Origin: Nyssa sinensis
Lineage: Eukaryota; Streptophyta; Magnoliopsida; Cornales; Nyssaceae
Reading direction: 5' to 3'
Length of the DNA stretch: 64,000 nucleotides
Assembly (NCBI GenBank): GCA_008638375.1
Contig: CM018050.1
Span: 26,975,097 to 27,039,096, forward strand
Shown here in pieces: positions 44,911 to 55,000 of the stretch (positions within the stretch are counted from its first letter, which is position 1; the number at the start of each line of letters is the position of its first letter). Below the pieces are notes generated by a model. That model had not been told where the DNA came from, ran no database searches, and was given only the letters and a program-made list of their open reading frames with translations. A program made the translations under genes and the position numbers.

Positions 44911-45896
44911 ATTTTTCACCACAGGATCTACACCCTCATAATGTATAGCACCAAGTGCTCAACTCACGTCATACCTCCAAGGATTCACACTATGCCAACA
45001 TGCTTTGATTTCATTCTTATGCGATTCAATGAAACATTTCATCAACACATGGAGCATGACTTAAAAACATGCCTCTTTCATAAAGTAAAGCATAACTTCA
45101 AATTCACAACACTTTGTTTGCATGAATGTAAGTCACAATTCAATGAATTACACATATAATCGAGTTTCATGTTCATTACTTTAACAATTTCTCAAAGAAA
45201 ATACAAATCCACAAACCACTAACTCATGGAATAAATCATAACTCTCAAACCACAAAAGTTCCTCTACATGAACAATAGCTAGAATGCAGTGAATCAAATA
45301 TATAAACAAGTTACATGTTCATCACTTTGACAAATTCTCAAAGATTACAAAATACATAAAGCACCAATACCTTAAATAAATCATAACTTTCAAACTACAA
45401 AATTTTGTCTACATGAACCTAAGCTAGAATACAATGAATTTCACTTATAGTCATGGTTCATGTTTATCATTTTTACAAATTCCCAAAGAATAACAAAGAA
45501 CACAAAAGTACCTAAACTACCAATTCTAAGTTTTCAAAGCAACTATATCCCAAGTGATTTTCTAACATCAAATAAACACATGAATCATTCAATCAACATG
45601 TAAATCACTCCTAAACTTAATTCCATTCCTTACTTAGCAAAATATCATACCTAGAATGGTTTTCTCAAACCGGGGAAGTTGTGATCACTGCACAGCCGAA
45701 CTGATCAGTTAGAATATAGGTCTTGATGAGAGGAATAACTTCCTAGAAGGAAGCCTCACAAGAATCCAGGCCTAGGAGTGTGTTTTGGTGGCTTGAAGCT
45801 TGGAGAACCTAGGGCTTTTTCTCCTTTTCTCTCCATGAACGTGAGTTGCTCTGATTTTCAGACCAAATTCTGATAAAAAACACACCAAGGGGCTGC

Positions 45897-45903
45897 ATTT
45901 ATA
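45897..45903 (-). promoter_or_regulatory. Possible TATA box of LTR D
   Basis: On the minus strand the sequence reads CCACTATAAATGCAG, a good TATA context, followed by a leader-like stretch. It would drive transcription of the retroelement. This is inference from sequence alone. Confidence 0.4.
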
Positions 45904-46331
45904 GTGGAGGGGCAAGGGCGGCAAAATGACCTTTTTGCCCTTAATGAATCTAGGGCCCGTTACACTACAACCCGTCCCGAAACGTCTCAATTCGATATTT
46001 TTTTTTAACCAAAGTTCTTAAACTTATTTTAAATGAAAATTTTCAAAAAAATAAATTTTCGCCTATGGCCGGATCTGGCTGGATCCACCCAAGCCACCCG
46101 GATGCCCTTTTGGTCCAATTTTTGAAACTATCTCCGAATAGTCTCAAATGTTTATAGGAGGTGTATTTTAATATTATAAGCATATTTTCCTTCTATAGAA
46201 TACTCAAAATATGCTTCTAAATATGACTTATAGTTAAACGTGCACATATAGCGCCCCACCGGCAAACGGTGCATGAATAGTGCCCTACCGGCAAAAACGA
46301 AAAACTTACCCTTATTTTCCAGATCTCTACA

Positions 46332-46720
46332 TCCTTCCCCCCTTAACGAAATTTCATCCCGAAATTTAAAAATTTACCTCTAGAAACAAACAACTCCGGA
46401 TACCTAGCACGGGTTTCAGTCTCACATTCCCAAGCGACCTCCTCGACCCTATAATGGCTCCAAAGAACCCTGACCAAAGGGATGGTCTTGCCTCGCAAAA
46501 CCTGGTCCCCCAAGTCCAATATCTCTACAGGCCTCTCATCATAAGAAACACCGCCCTCCATTTCAAGACCAACCCAATCTAGTATGTGTGAAGGGTCAAG
46601 CTCATACTTCCCCAACATCAATACATGGAAGACTTCATAAATCCTAGATAACTATGGCGGTAGCACCAATCGATAAGCTACTTCTCCAATACTTTTATCA
46701 ATCAAGACCTTGCAAAGATC
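46332..46720 (-). pseudogene. Gypsy pol tail with chromodomain-like end
   Basis: Reading on the minus strand, VLIDKSIGEVAYRLVLPP then a stop, then KYELDPSHILDWVGLEMEGG, RPVEILDLGDQVLRGKTIPLV and ARYPELF match the integrase C-terminus of the chromovirus at 58100-58436. A purine tract at 46332-46345 and AAATTTCGGGATGAAATTT (46349-46367, minus strand) precede the LTR as in the complete element. The rest of pol is absent beyond about 46720, so the element is truncated. Confidence 0.85.
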
Positions 46721-47610
46721 TATAACACTCATGTCGAGTTCTCGATTAATTAAAAGAGTCTGTCAATCATATAGAACTTATCACATTAGTTTCAAACCTC
46801 GTAAATTAATGTGTTTTCTCTCCCTCTCTTTCTCTCTATACTTTACTTGTGCATTTATTATTTATTCTTAAAGTTTGTAAAAGAAGTCAATATTTGTAAA
46901 ATTTCATATTCACCCCTTCTCTAGGGTAAATATATGGGCAACAATATCTACCTAGAGAGTGGAATCAGAGTCACGTAGTTCTCCTGATTCACCGACTCCT
47001 ATCAAGGGTGATAGAAGGTGATGAATCAGGCTGTAGAGAAGGGTTTAGAGAACATACATTATATGTGGTGAGTCGAGTAGCACTTCAACTTGTACTTGTC
47101 GATTCAGTGTTATTCGGGCAGCATTTCAGCTTCTCTTCCTGAATTGGGACCTTTGTTCGGGCAGTACCCCAGTCTTGTATAGGGTAGACTCTTTAGAGAT
47201 CTTGTAGAGAGAGAGAGAGAGAGAGAGAGAGAATAATGAGACTAAATTGACAACATATGAGTGTAGAATTATGGTCCTTTGAAATGGGGGCCAATGGGGG
47301 TATACTTATAAGAAAAATATAGAAACTTGATCCAACGACCCAAAATGATTCTCACAAATTGAGGGCTCAGATCCAGTCTAGAATGATAATTATCATGATT
47401 TAAAAAAAAATTAACCTAGACATAATTATCCTAATTAATAATTAAAAATGAAAAATAAAAATGATTTCATTGCCAATGAGATTAATGTATATCGTGATGA
47501 GCTAATCAGATACTAGAAAAATGAGAGTTTAAATCTAATTAAACTCTAAAAAATGAGATAATTAAGCTGAAAGTTCCTAACCACCCAAACTCTCTCATTC
47601 TCTCTCTCTC

Positions 47611-47646
<36 letters not shown>

Positions 47647-47974
47647 CACCTAATAATATGGATCAGTCATGTGATTGTCTATAATCATATGCCAATCACA
47701 TTGTACCTAACATTAAATGACCAATAAAAAGATTCTAGACAAGGTGGACCAATCACATGAATGTATACTATTTACGAACCAATCACAACCAAGATGACAC
47801 CTAATGAACCAATGAGATTTAAGAGAAACCTCATTTAACACATGGTAAATCTTAAAAATAAAATGATAATTATCATTCAAGATTACTAAATTACATCCAA
47901 TTTGGTAGAGAATCTCTAAACCAATCTCATGACATAAAAATGGCCAAATTTTTTCCAAAGCATAAAAAAGTGCC
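46721..47974. other. Spacer, no gene seen
   Basis: It contains (GA)n at about 47208-47232, (TA)n at about 47613-47641 and a C10-type run near 48010. No coding region is supported. Confidence 0.5.
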
Positions 47975-48450
47975 CAAGTTGTCCTCAAAAGGCTAAAATT
48001 ATCAAATAACCCCCCCCCCCCAAAGGATAAAATAGCATGAAAATTACAAAAATTTCCTTAGCATGACCAAAGTAACCTACTAGGGGTAGGACTGTGCCAA
48101 AATTACTAAAATTCCCTCCTAAAGGCAAAATAGTGCTGAAATTATTGAAATACCCTTAAAAAGTAAAACATCTCTAGAATTTATCAAATTACTCCTAAAG
48201 GGTAAGGAAACACTAAAAATTATCAAAATTTCCTTGAGGGCCAAAGATGTGCAAAATTACAAGAATGCCCTTAAGGGTCAAGAATGTGTGAAAATTACTA
48301 AAATACCTAGGTGGAAAATATTGTAATAACTTCTTAAAAATGATTAAACTACCCCTAACTAAGGGATTTCTCAAAATATGCTACAAAAGTGACTAAACTG
48401 CCATCGAAACTATGGAATTACAATTTTACCCTTACACAATCAAGGGTCAC
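47975..48450. repeat. Degenerate tandem repeat, units near 45-50 bp
   Basis: A pattern AAAATTACYAAAATNCCCT, then AAGGGYMAAR and a variable AATRGTG part recurs about eight to nine times with substitutions and small indels. The copies are too diverged to give an exact period by eye. Confidence 0.6.
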
Positions 48451-48576
48451 AAAATAGGGTATCTACAGAATCACTCAACACACAAGAAAGAAAATTTGAA
48501 GTTAGTTGCTAATCTCAAATTATGTGAAAAATAGAAGAGTGCAAATGAGGATAATAAGGCACTTATTAGTCAGTTT

Positions 48577-48906
48577 ATGGCTCATAGAGCTACTCTACTA
48601 GAGAGGCTCAAGGTTGTGGAGAAACTGTGCAATTCCTTAGTTGTGAAGGTTGAGAATCTTGAAAAGGGTCTAGACTCTAGTGGTGTTGAAAAGAAAAATC
48701 TCCATGTGAAAGTTCAACACCTTAAGCTTGAGTTAAAGAAAGATGACAAATTGGGAAAGATGTTTAATATTGTCCAATTCAAGAATGACAATGTAGATCT
48801 AGGTTATGATACATTCAATAATCTCAAAAAGCCTATAGTGACCAATCAGACAGGACATGCTGTTTTCAAGCCTACTAAGTTTGTTCCTCTAACACAAAAG
48901 CCTTAG
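48577..48906 (+). pseudogene. Copia gag tail with coiled coil
   Basis: The 109-codon open stretch reads LLERLKVVEKLCNSLVVKVE and KKNLHVKVQHLKLELKKD, heptad-rich sequence typical of SIRE-type gag. Just beyond it (about 48925-48985) is a degenerate zinc knuckle in which the first two cysteines are lost but GHSRNFC remains. There are stops on both sides. Confidence 0.6.
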
Positions 48907-49214
48907 GAGGTACCTCAACCTAAAAAATTATTTTTTAGCTATAGTCAAGTTTATGGTCATTCTAGGAATTTTTGTAGAGAAGTTAGGAAGGACAAAAGTC
49001 ACCAAGTGCCTAACAAGCCAAAATCTTAATTGTCAATCATGAAACTACAGTTGAATGCTTTAGTTCAAAAGTCTAAGAATTTAGCTAAAAAGGTCATGAA
49101 AATGTCCAATACTTCAAAACCTCAATAAAACTCTAAGATTAGAACTAATGGAAACAAGACTAAAACAAAAAATGTTGAATCTAAAACCAAACTAACCTAA
49201 GAGGGTTAGCAAAT

Positions 49215-50143
49215 TTGGGTAGAAAGGATAGGATGAAATGTCTTGTGATTCATAATGCTTTGAGGGCTCACAACACCACACGATGGTATTTTGATAGTGG
49301 GTGTTCTAGGCACATGACATGTGATAAGTCTCTATTTTCTCACCTTGAAGATCATAGTGGGTTGTCACTTTTAGTGATGGAAGTAGATATAGTGTCTTGG
49401 GTTCCATTCATATTAGTAGATTTCCTATACTTAAATAATGTTCTTTATGTTGAAGGGTTAAAATCCAATTTGATCAGCATAAGCCAATTGTGTGATAGTC
49501 TTGCAGTCCACTTCAACAACAAAAAAAGGTGTAGAATATATGACACTGAAGGGAAGTGTCTCTTGCAAAGGATTATGACAATTGATAATTGTTATGGAAT
49601 CATTCCAAATCCCATTCTTATTTGCAATCATGATAGAGTTAAGGGCTGCAACTTATGGCATGAGAGGCTAGGCATTTGAATCTAAAAGATTTAAAGAAGC
49701 CACAATGATCTAGTTTGTGGTTTACCAAAGCTGGGAAAGACTTTTGCAAGTGTTTGTGGAACATGCCAAAAAGGCAAACAAACTAGGGTCCCACACAAGA
49801 AGTCTTCATCCTTTGCTACCTCTCGCCCCTTAGAGTTAGTTCATATGGACATTGTGGGTCCAACATGAATAGAGAGTCTAGGACGTAATAGATATATTCT
49901 AGTAATGGTAGATGACTTTTCTAGGTATTTTTTTGTTGACTTCCTTAAAAAAACAAATGTTTACAATGCCGTCATTAGGATTTGTTAGCAAATACAAAAT
50001 GAGAAGGGTTACACAATCACTAAGGTAAGAAGTGACCATGGAACTAAATTTTCAAAATCCCTAGTGACTAAATATTGTGATAACATCGGCATTAAATAAG
50101 AATTCTTAGCTTCCATCACACCTTAACAAAATAAGGTTATTGA
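49215..50143 (+). pseudogene. Copia protease and integrase start
   Basis: WYFDSGCSRHMTCDKSLF holds the protease active site in the DSG form, followed by VLYVEGLKSNLISISQLCD. After LWHERLGI the frame is broken, then CGTCQKGKQTR (zinc region), PLELVHMDIVGPT, YILVMVDDFSRYFFVDFL and VRSDHGTKF give the integrase core with two of its three acidic residues. Stops occur near 49677, 49868, 49987 and 50097. The sequence ends at the gap before the third. Confidence 0.85.
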
Positions 50144-50243
50144 NNNNNNNNNNNNNNNNNNNNNNNNNNNNNNNNNNNNNNNNNNNNNNNNNNNNNNNNN
50201 NNNNNNNNNNNNNNNNNNNNNNNNNNNNNNNNNNNNNNNNNNN
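50144..50243. other. Assembly gap, 100 N
   Basis: Exactly 100 N, the conventional size for a gap of unknown length. It falls between a Copia remnant and the first bases of a Gypsy LTR, whose first ~12 bases are hidden. Confidence 0.99.
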
Positions 50244-53182
50244 AAAATTTTTTTTTTTATAAATTAAATTTTCAAGTTGTTATTATTAATTTTATTAATA
50301 TTATTATTATTAGTATTATTAGTATTATTATGATGGATGCATGTATATATGTATATATATATATACATATAATTTAAATTTAAATTGTGTGTGTATATGT
50401 GTACAAAGTGAGTGTATATTAATATGTGAATATGTATGTATATGTACATATATATATATATATATCAGGTTGTGTGGTGTGTGTGTGTACCCGGTTGTGT
50501 GTGTGTGTAGGTTTGAGTGTGATACACTCAAACAAGGCATGGGAGGCATGGTGTGTGTAAGAGAGTGGTTGGAGGTGTGTGAGTGTAGTCTGTATGTATA
50601 TGAGTGTGTGGTGGGAGTTGAGAGAGACAGACTGGTCGTGGGATTTTAGAGAGAGAGAGAGAGAGAAGTGTAGAGAGAGAAAGTGAAAGGAAAGAGAGAG
50701 AGTGAGGTGTGTGCTCTGGTTTTTGAAAGAGAAGCAGAAAGAAGGAAGCTAAGGAGGCCAAAGGGGAGAACAGAGGCAAAGCAAGAGGAGAGGAGCACCA
50801 TCACAGGGTTGGAAACCCATAACCGTGAGCTTTCTCTCTCTAGAAAATCTCTAAATTTTCCAACTTGTTTTGTAACATTTTGCTTAGATTTAATTGTTAG
50901 AACTTATAGAGCATAAAATGTGGAGAATTTAGGGACAAGAATCAACCAAAATGGTTGAGAAATGAGGGAGAAAAATGGATGTGCAGGTCACGGCCATGGG
51001 GGGGAAATCTGATTTTTCATTGTGATTAAGAGCTTCAAAATGATGTTAAAGGGTTCCAAAAGTGTTTTAGAATAGTTTGGGATTGAAAGGGGCATCAAAA
51101 ACACCAAGAAAATCAAGTTTGAAAACTTGATTTTCCTGAAATTCCGGCGACGTCGCCGGAGAAGATGACCGGAGGTCGCCGGAACCCTACCGGAAAAGCG
51201 GGGGGGGGAGATGGGCACTGTACGGGTCGGGTCGGGTCGGTTCGGGTCGGGTCGGGCTTGGGGCTGACCCGCCCCTGCCACGTGTCGCCCACTGGTTTTA
51301 AATTAAAAACCAATTGGGGCGTTTGGTTACGGAGATAAGGAATTAAAAACTTTTAAATTAAATAGGAACAGGGATATCCTATCCCTGTTCTGGATAAGCC
51401 CTGTTTGGTTAACCTGATTTAGAATAACAAATTAAACTAGTTTTAATTTGGAACCTTTATTGAATTTGAACCTTTGAGATTTGAACCTTTTGAATTTGAA
51501 CCTTAACCTGAACTTTCAGAAATTACGAATTGACCCCCCCAACTATTAGAAATTACACTTTGACCCACCTGATTAAAATATTAATAAAATATTAATTAAA
51601 TTAATTAATTAATTATTTAATTTAATTAATTTAATTAATTAAATATTCAAATAACATCCCGGAGTCCAAATGGGACAAGTCATAGGTGTATTTTGACTAT
51701 CTCGACCATTCTGAGACCAATGGTGAGGTCCGTTTTACGAGACGGGGTCCCGAAAAATAAAAGACACGTAGCAACGTGTAAAATTACCAAAATACCCCTG
51801 AATTGAAATACAATCAAACGAATTCCGAATTAGGTAAACAAATAGTGGAATTTTATTATCTCGAACATTCCGGACTCAACCGTGGAGTCCGATTTGTGAA
51901 AAGAGATCACGAAATGTAAGGACCCGTGTAAAGTGCAAAATGACTGTTTTGCCCTTTTTGACCCAGATGCCCAAATTGAATTCTACGAAAGCCTAAACTT
52001 ATTTTCTTCAACGTCCCGGATTCAACAGTAGAGTTTAATTTAGCAAAGTAGAAGCTTATAAGATAAAGACGTAAAATTTGATGAATAGCATAATTCAAGT
52101 GACGATTAAACTGAGTTTCATGTTATGAATTTTAGGGACACGGAAAGGCAAAGAGAAGGTGACCTGACCTTCAGTGTTCTTACGGTGGTTTCACTTGACT
52201 ACGAGTATACCTTTCTGGTTTGAGATCGATTACCAGGTACGATATATTGTGCTAAGTAAGAAATAGAATTGAGATTAGGAATACTTGCTTTGCTGTGTAA
52301 ATTGTTCACATGTTTGCCGAGTGTTCACATGTTTACGTGCTATGTGCTATCTTGCTTAGTTGAATGATGATTATGAGTATATCGCATGTATTAACGTGGT
52401 GTGTGAATTATCTGCTTGAAGAACTGTCGATGTTATGAATTGTACACTTGAAAGCATATTTTATGTATGACTGAAGTGCATCATTGGGATTGCATTATGA
52501 CATGATGAGATTAGAGCATATTGGCATGGTGTGATTCCTTGGGCATGGCGTGGGTAAGCACTTGGTGCTTTGCATTATGAGGGTGCAGATCCTGTGGTGA
52601 AAAACCCAAAATCGGCCATTAGGTACTTGCGAGCCTGACGGATTCCGGACCGTGAAGCGAGACATAAGTGGCGGTACTCATGCCAGCGGAGAATGACCGT
52701 ATCATGAGACATGGGTGGCATAGAGTCGCATGGGTGTGTCATGCATATTGCTCATATACTGTATACTGTCTATATACTGTCATCATGATATAGAATGCCA
52801 TATAGAAATAACTGTACACTCGCACATGCCACGACCTTAGTTTTGTTTCTTGCATTAGCATTATATTGTACCAGCATGTTGAGCTGACCCCTTTAGTGGG
52901 GCAAACATTTCAGATGATGTTCCAGCTGTGCGGGATATAGAGATGGTCTGATTGAGGATTATATTGGGCCCGATGGGCGCTTGTGATATTATGTAAGGGC
53001 ATAAGCCCGAGACTGTATTCCATTTTGAATATTGTGAACCAACGGACCAGACTTCATGTATGTATTAGAACAGTGTACGGAATGTATGAGAATGTCATTG
53101 TTATCTTTCATTTCTATTATTATTTTATTTCTTTTTGTCTCGTTACTCACGCCTCGGGTTCGCTGGAATTTGGGGCGTGACA
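50244..53182 (+). repeat. 5' LTR of Gypsy copy 1 (first ~12 bases in gap)
   Basis: It aligns from GAAAATTTT-like start to GGGGCGTGACA with 58512-61441, with scattered differences concentrated in (TA)n and poly-A/T tracts. It contains a GA-rich stretch (50650-50790) and a GGGTC repeat block near 51222-51258. Confidence 0.95.
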
Positions 53183-53185
53183 ACG

Positions 53186-53197
53186 TGGTATCAGAGC
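53186..53197 (+). other. Primer binding site, Gypsy copy 1
   Basis: TGGTATCAGAGC, complementary to the 3' end of initiator tRNA-Met, three bases after the LTR end. Confidence 0.92.
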
Positions 53198-53550
53198 TTA
53201 GGTTCGAATACCTAGAGACCGTGGGGTGTTGTTTAACACCATGAGACCCTAGAGAAAAGAATGAGACTTTGTATAAACCTTTAGCAACATGTGATAGGAT
53301 CTTGTGTACTATGTGGTTTTATATGTCCTGATGCATGACTTATTGTGACTACGTGCTGATTTATGCTATGTTGGAGGCATGACATGTATGATGTGTGAAA
53401 AACTTGTTAAGTATAAGTATCATAACATGCTATGTGTACTACCTGTAGAAGCATAGGCCATTGATAGGAACATGATTAGGATCACACTTGAATGCCCGTA
53501 TATTGAATATGAAAAAGTGATATTGAAATTTTTCTCTTGGACTTGTAGAT

Positions 53551-55000
53551 ATGCCTCCCAGACGAGCTCCTACGGGAGCTGGACCGCCCAGACGGGGTAG
53601 GGGTAGGCCCAGAGGTGCTACCCAGCCTAGAGGCGCCGCACAGCCTCGTCGTGGCAGACCTAGAGCTGCTGCCCCTATTCCCGATATAGTTGAGGAGGTC
53701 GTTGCCCCGGCTGACACACCAGAGCATAGTGCAGCTGAGGAGGACGTTGCTCCCGCCCCTGCCCCTATTCCTGCTCCCGCCCCAGCACAGGAGGTAGAGC
53801 AGATGATTGGCACCAGAGATATGGCAGCTCTTTTGCAGGAGTGTCTCCGCACCGTGATGGAGGCGCGGACCACTGGCGGGGAGACCAGGGATACCTTCGT
53901 GATGAAGGTGTTCCAGAGGATGAGACCACCTACCTTTGCCGGGCAGCCAGACCCACTGATTGCAGAGGAGTGGTTGAGACAGATTACCCGGATCTTGGAT
54001 TCACAGGGGATCACTGAGCCCCATCTGAGGATCAGGTGTGCTACATTTCAGTTCACAGACCTGGCTAGTCAGTGGTGGGAGGTAGCTGCTGACAGACTGC
54101 ATCGGTTTGGAGAGGGATGGGATGCATTTGTGGCCATGTTCAATGACCACTATTTCCCGATGTCTGCCAGAGTGGGATTTAGAGAGGAGTTTGAGGCACT
54201 TCTGCAGAGGGACATGACAGTGGCTCAGTATGAGTCACGGTTTACTGCTTTGGGGAGGTTCGCCCCACACATTATTGCACATGAGGATTTGAGGGTGTAC
54301 AATTTCCTCAAGGGGTTGAAGACCTCTATCAGGGACAGACTGGCTGGGCATATTATAGAGACATACGAGGAGGCAGTGATCAGGGCCTCCAAGGTGGAGA
54401 GAGAGCTGGCTGATCTTAGAGGGATCAGAGAGACTAGAGCACAGGGCAGGGCACCCACAGTACAGACTTCCGCACCTGCCCCGACATATAGACAGCCGAA
54501 GAGGTACCGAGCCAGTACTTCTTCCTCACAGCCACCAGCCGGACCCCTTCATTCGATAGCTCCCCGTCCTGCCTTGCCATCTACTCCTAGGGGAGGAGGG
54601 TCACAGCGACCTAGCACATGTTATACCTGCGGGCAGCCTGGCCATAGGAGGGCCGACTGTCCCTTGAGGGGACCCAGCAGTGCACAGGGTGTCGGATCCA
54701 GTCAGGGGTCATTTCCACTACCTCTACCGGCACCGAGTCAGAGGGCCCCGCCGATTTGTTTCACTTGTCAGCAGCCTGGCCATGTTAGGGCCAACTGCCC
54801 TCAGGGGCAGACTTCGCAGAGTGCGCCGAGGTCACACTATTATCAGCATACACAGGTGCCTCTGCCACAGCCACAGTCAGTTCAGGGACTCCCAGCGCCC
54901 TATCATCAGCCTACACCCTCCGCGCAGAGCGTCAGAGCTCCAGCACCTAGGGGAGGAGGTCAGCAGACACAGAGAGGGGGAGGCAGACAGGGCCAGACCT
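53551..55000 (+). pseudogene. Gypsy gag (capsid, two zinc knuckles), copy 1
   Basis: The start MPPRRAPTGAG at 53551 is shared with copy 2. An Arg/Pro/Ala-rich N-terminus is followed by the capsid domain (TFAGQPDPLIAEEWL, ASQWWEVAADRL, YFPMSARVGFREEF, FLKGLKTSIRDRL), and then two CCHC knuckles, CYTCGQPGHRRADC and [14 protein letters not shown], joined by Pro/Gln-rich linkers. In copy 2 gag runs into protease in one frame; here one extra C near 54998 shifts the frame, so the original frame ends wrongly at 55242. The protein would form the particle that carries element RNA. Confidence 0.93.

Larger units (their letters stand above)
43258..46331 (-). repeat. Gypsy LTR D (3' LTR of a minus-strand element)
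   Basis: The unit starts TGTCACGCCCCGAATTTCC and ends GATCTCTACA, 3074 bp. On its right lie a purine tract and the tail of pol in minus orientation, so it is a 3' LTR. Blocks shared with LTR C and the plus-strand LTRs include the segment around 44600-44650 and 45630-45680. About 1 kb near the left end (roughly 43300-44600) is not shared and contains a GC-rich island at 43780-43960. Confidence 0.85.
48480..50143 (+). mobile_element. SIRE-like Copia retrotransposon remnant
   Basis: Pieces of gag, protease and integrase lie in order on the plus strand and stop at the scaffold gap. Stops at several places show decay. LTRs are not visible in this window. Lineage is suggested by the coiled-coil gag tail and the WYFDSGCSRHMT protease motif, both common in the SIRE/Maximus group; this is tentative. 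Confidence 0.75.

Noticed and set aside
48577..48906. Independent coiled-coil host protein
   Set aside because: Position and sequence fit the gag tail of a SIRE-like Copia element, followed by a degenerate zinc knuckle and protease.
53439..54014. 191-codon open frame on the minus strand across Gypsy gag
   Set aside because: Antisense shadow of a strongly coding plus-strand region with high GC and Pro/Ala-rich codons; repeated at 61757-62272 for the same reason.
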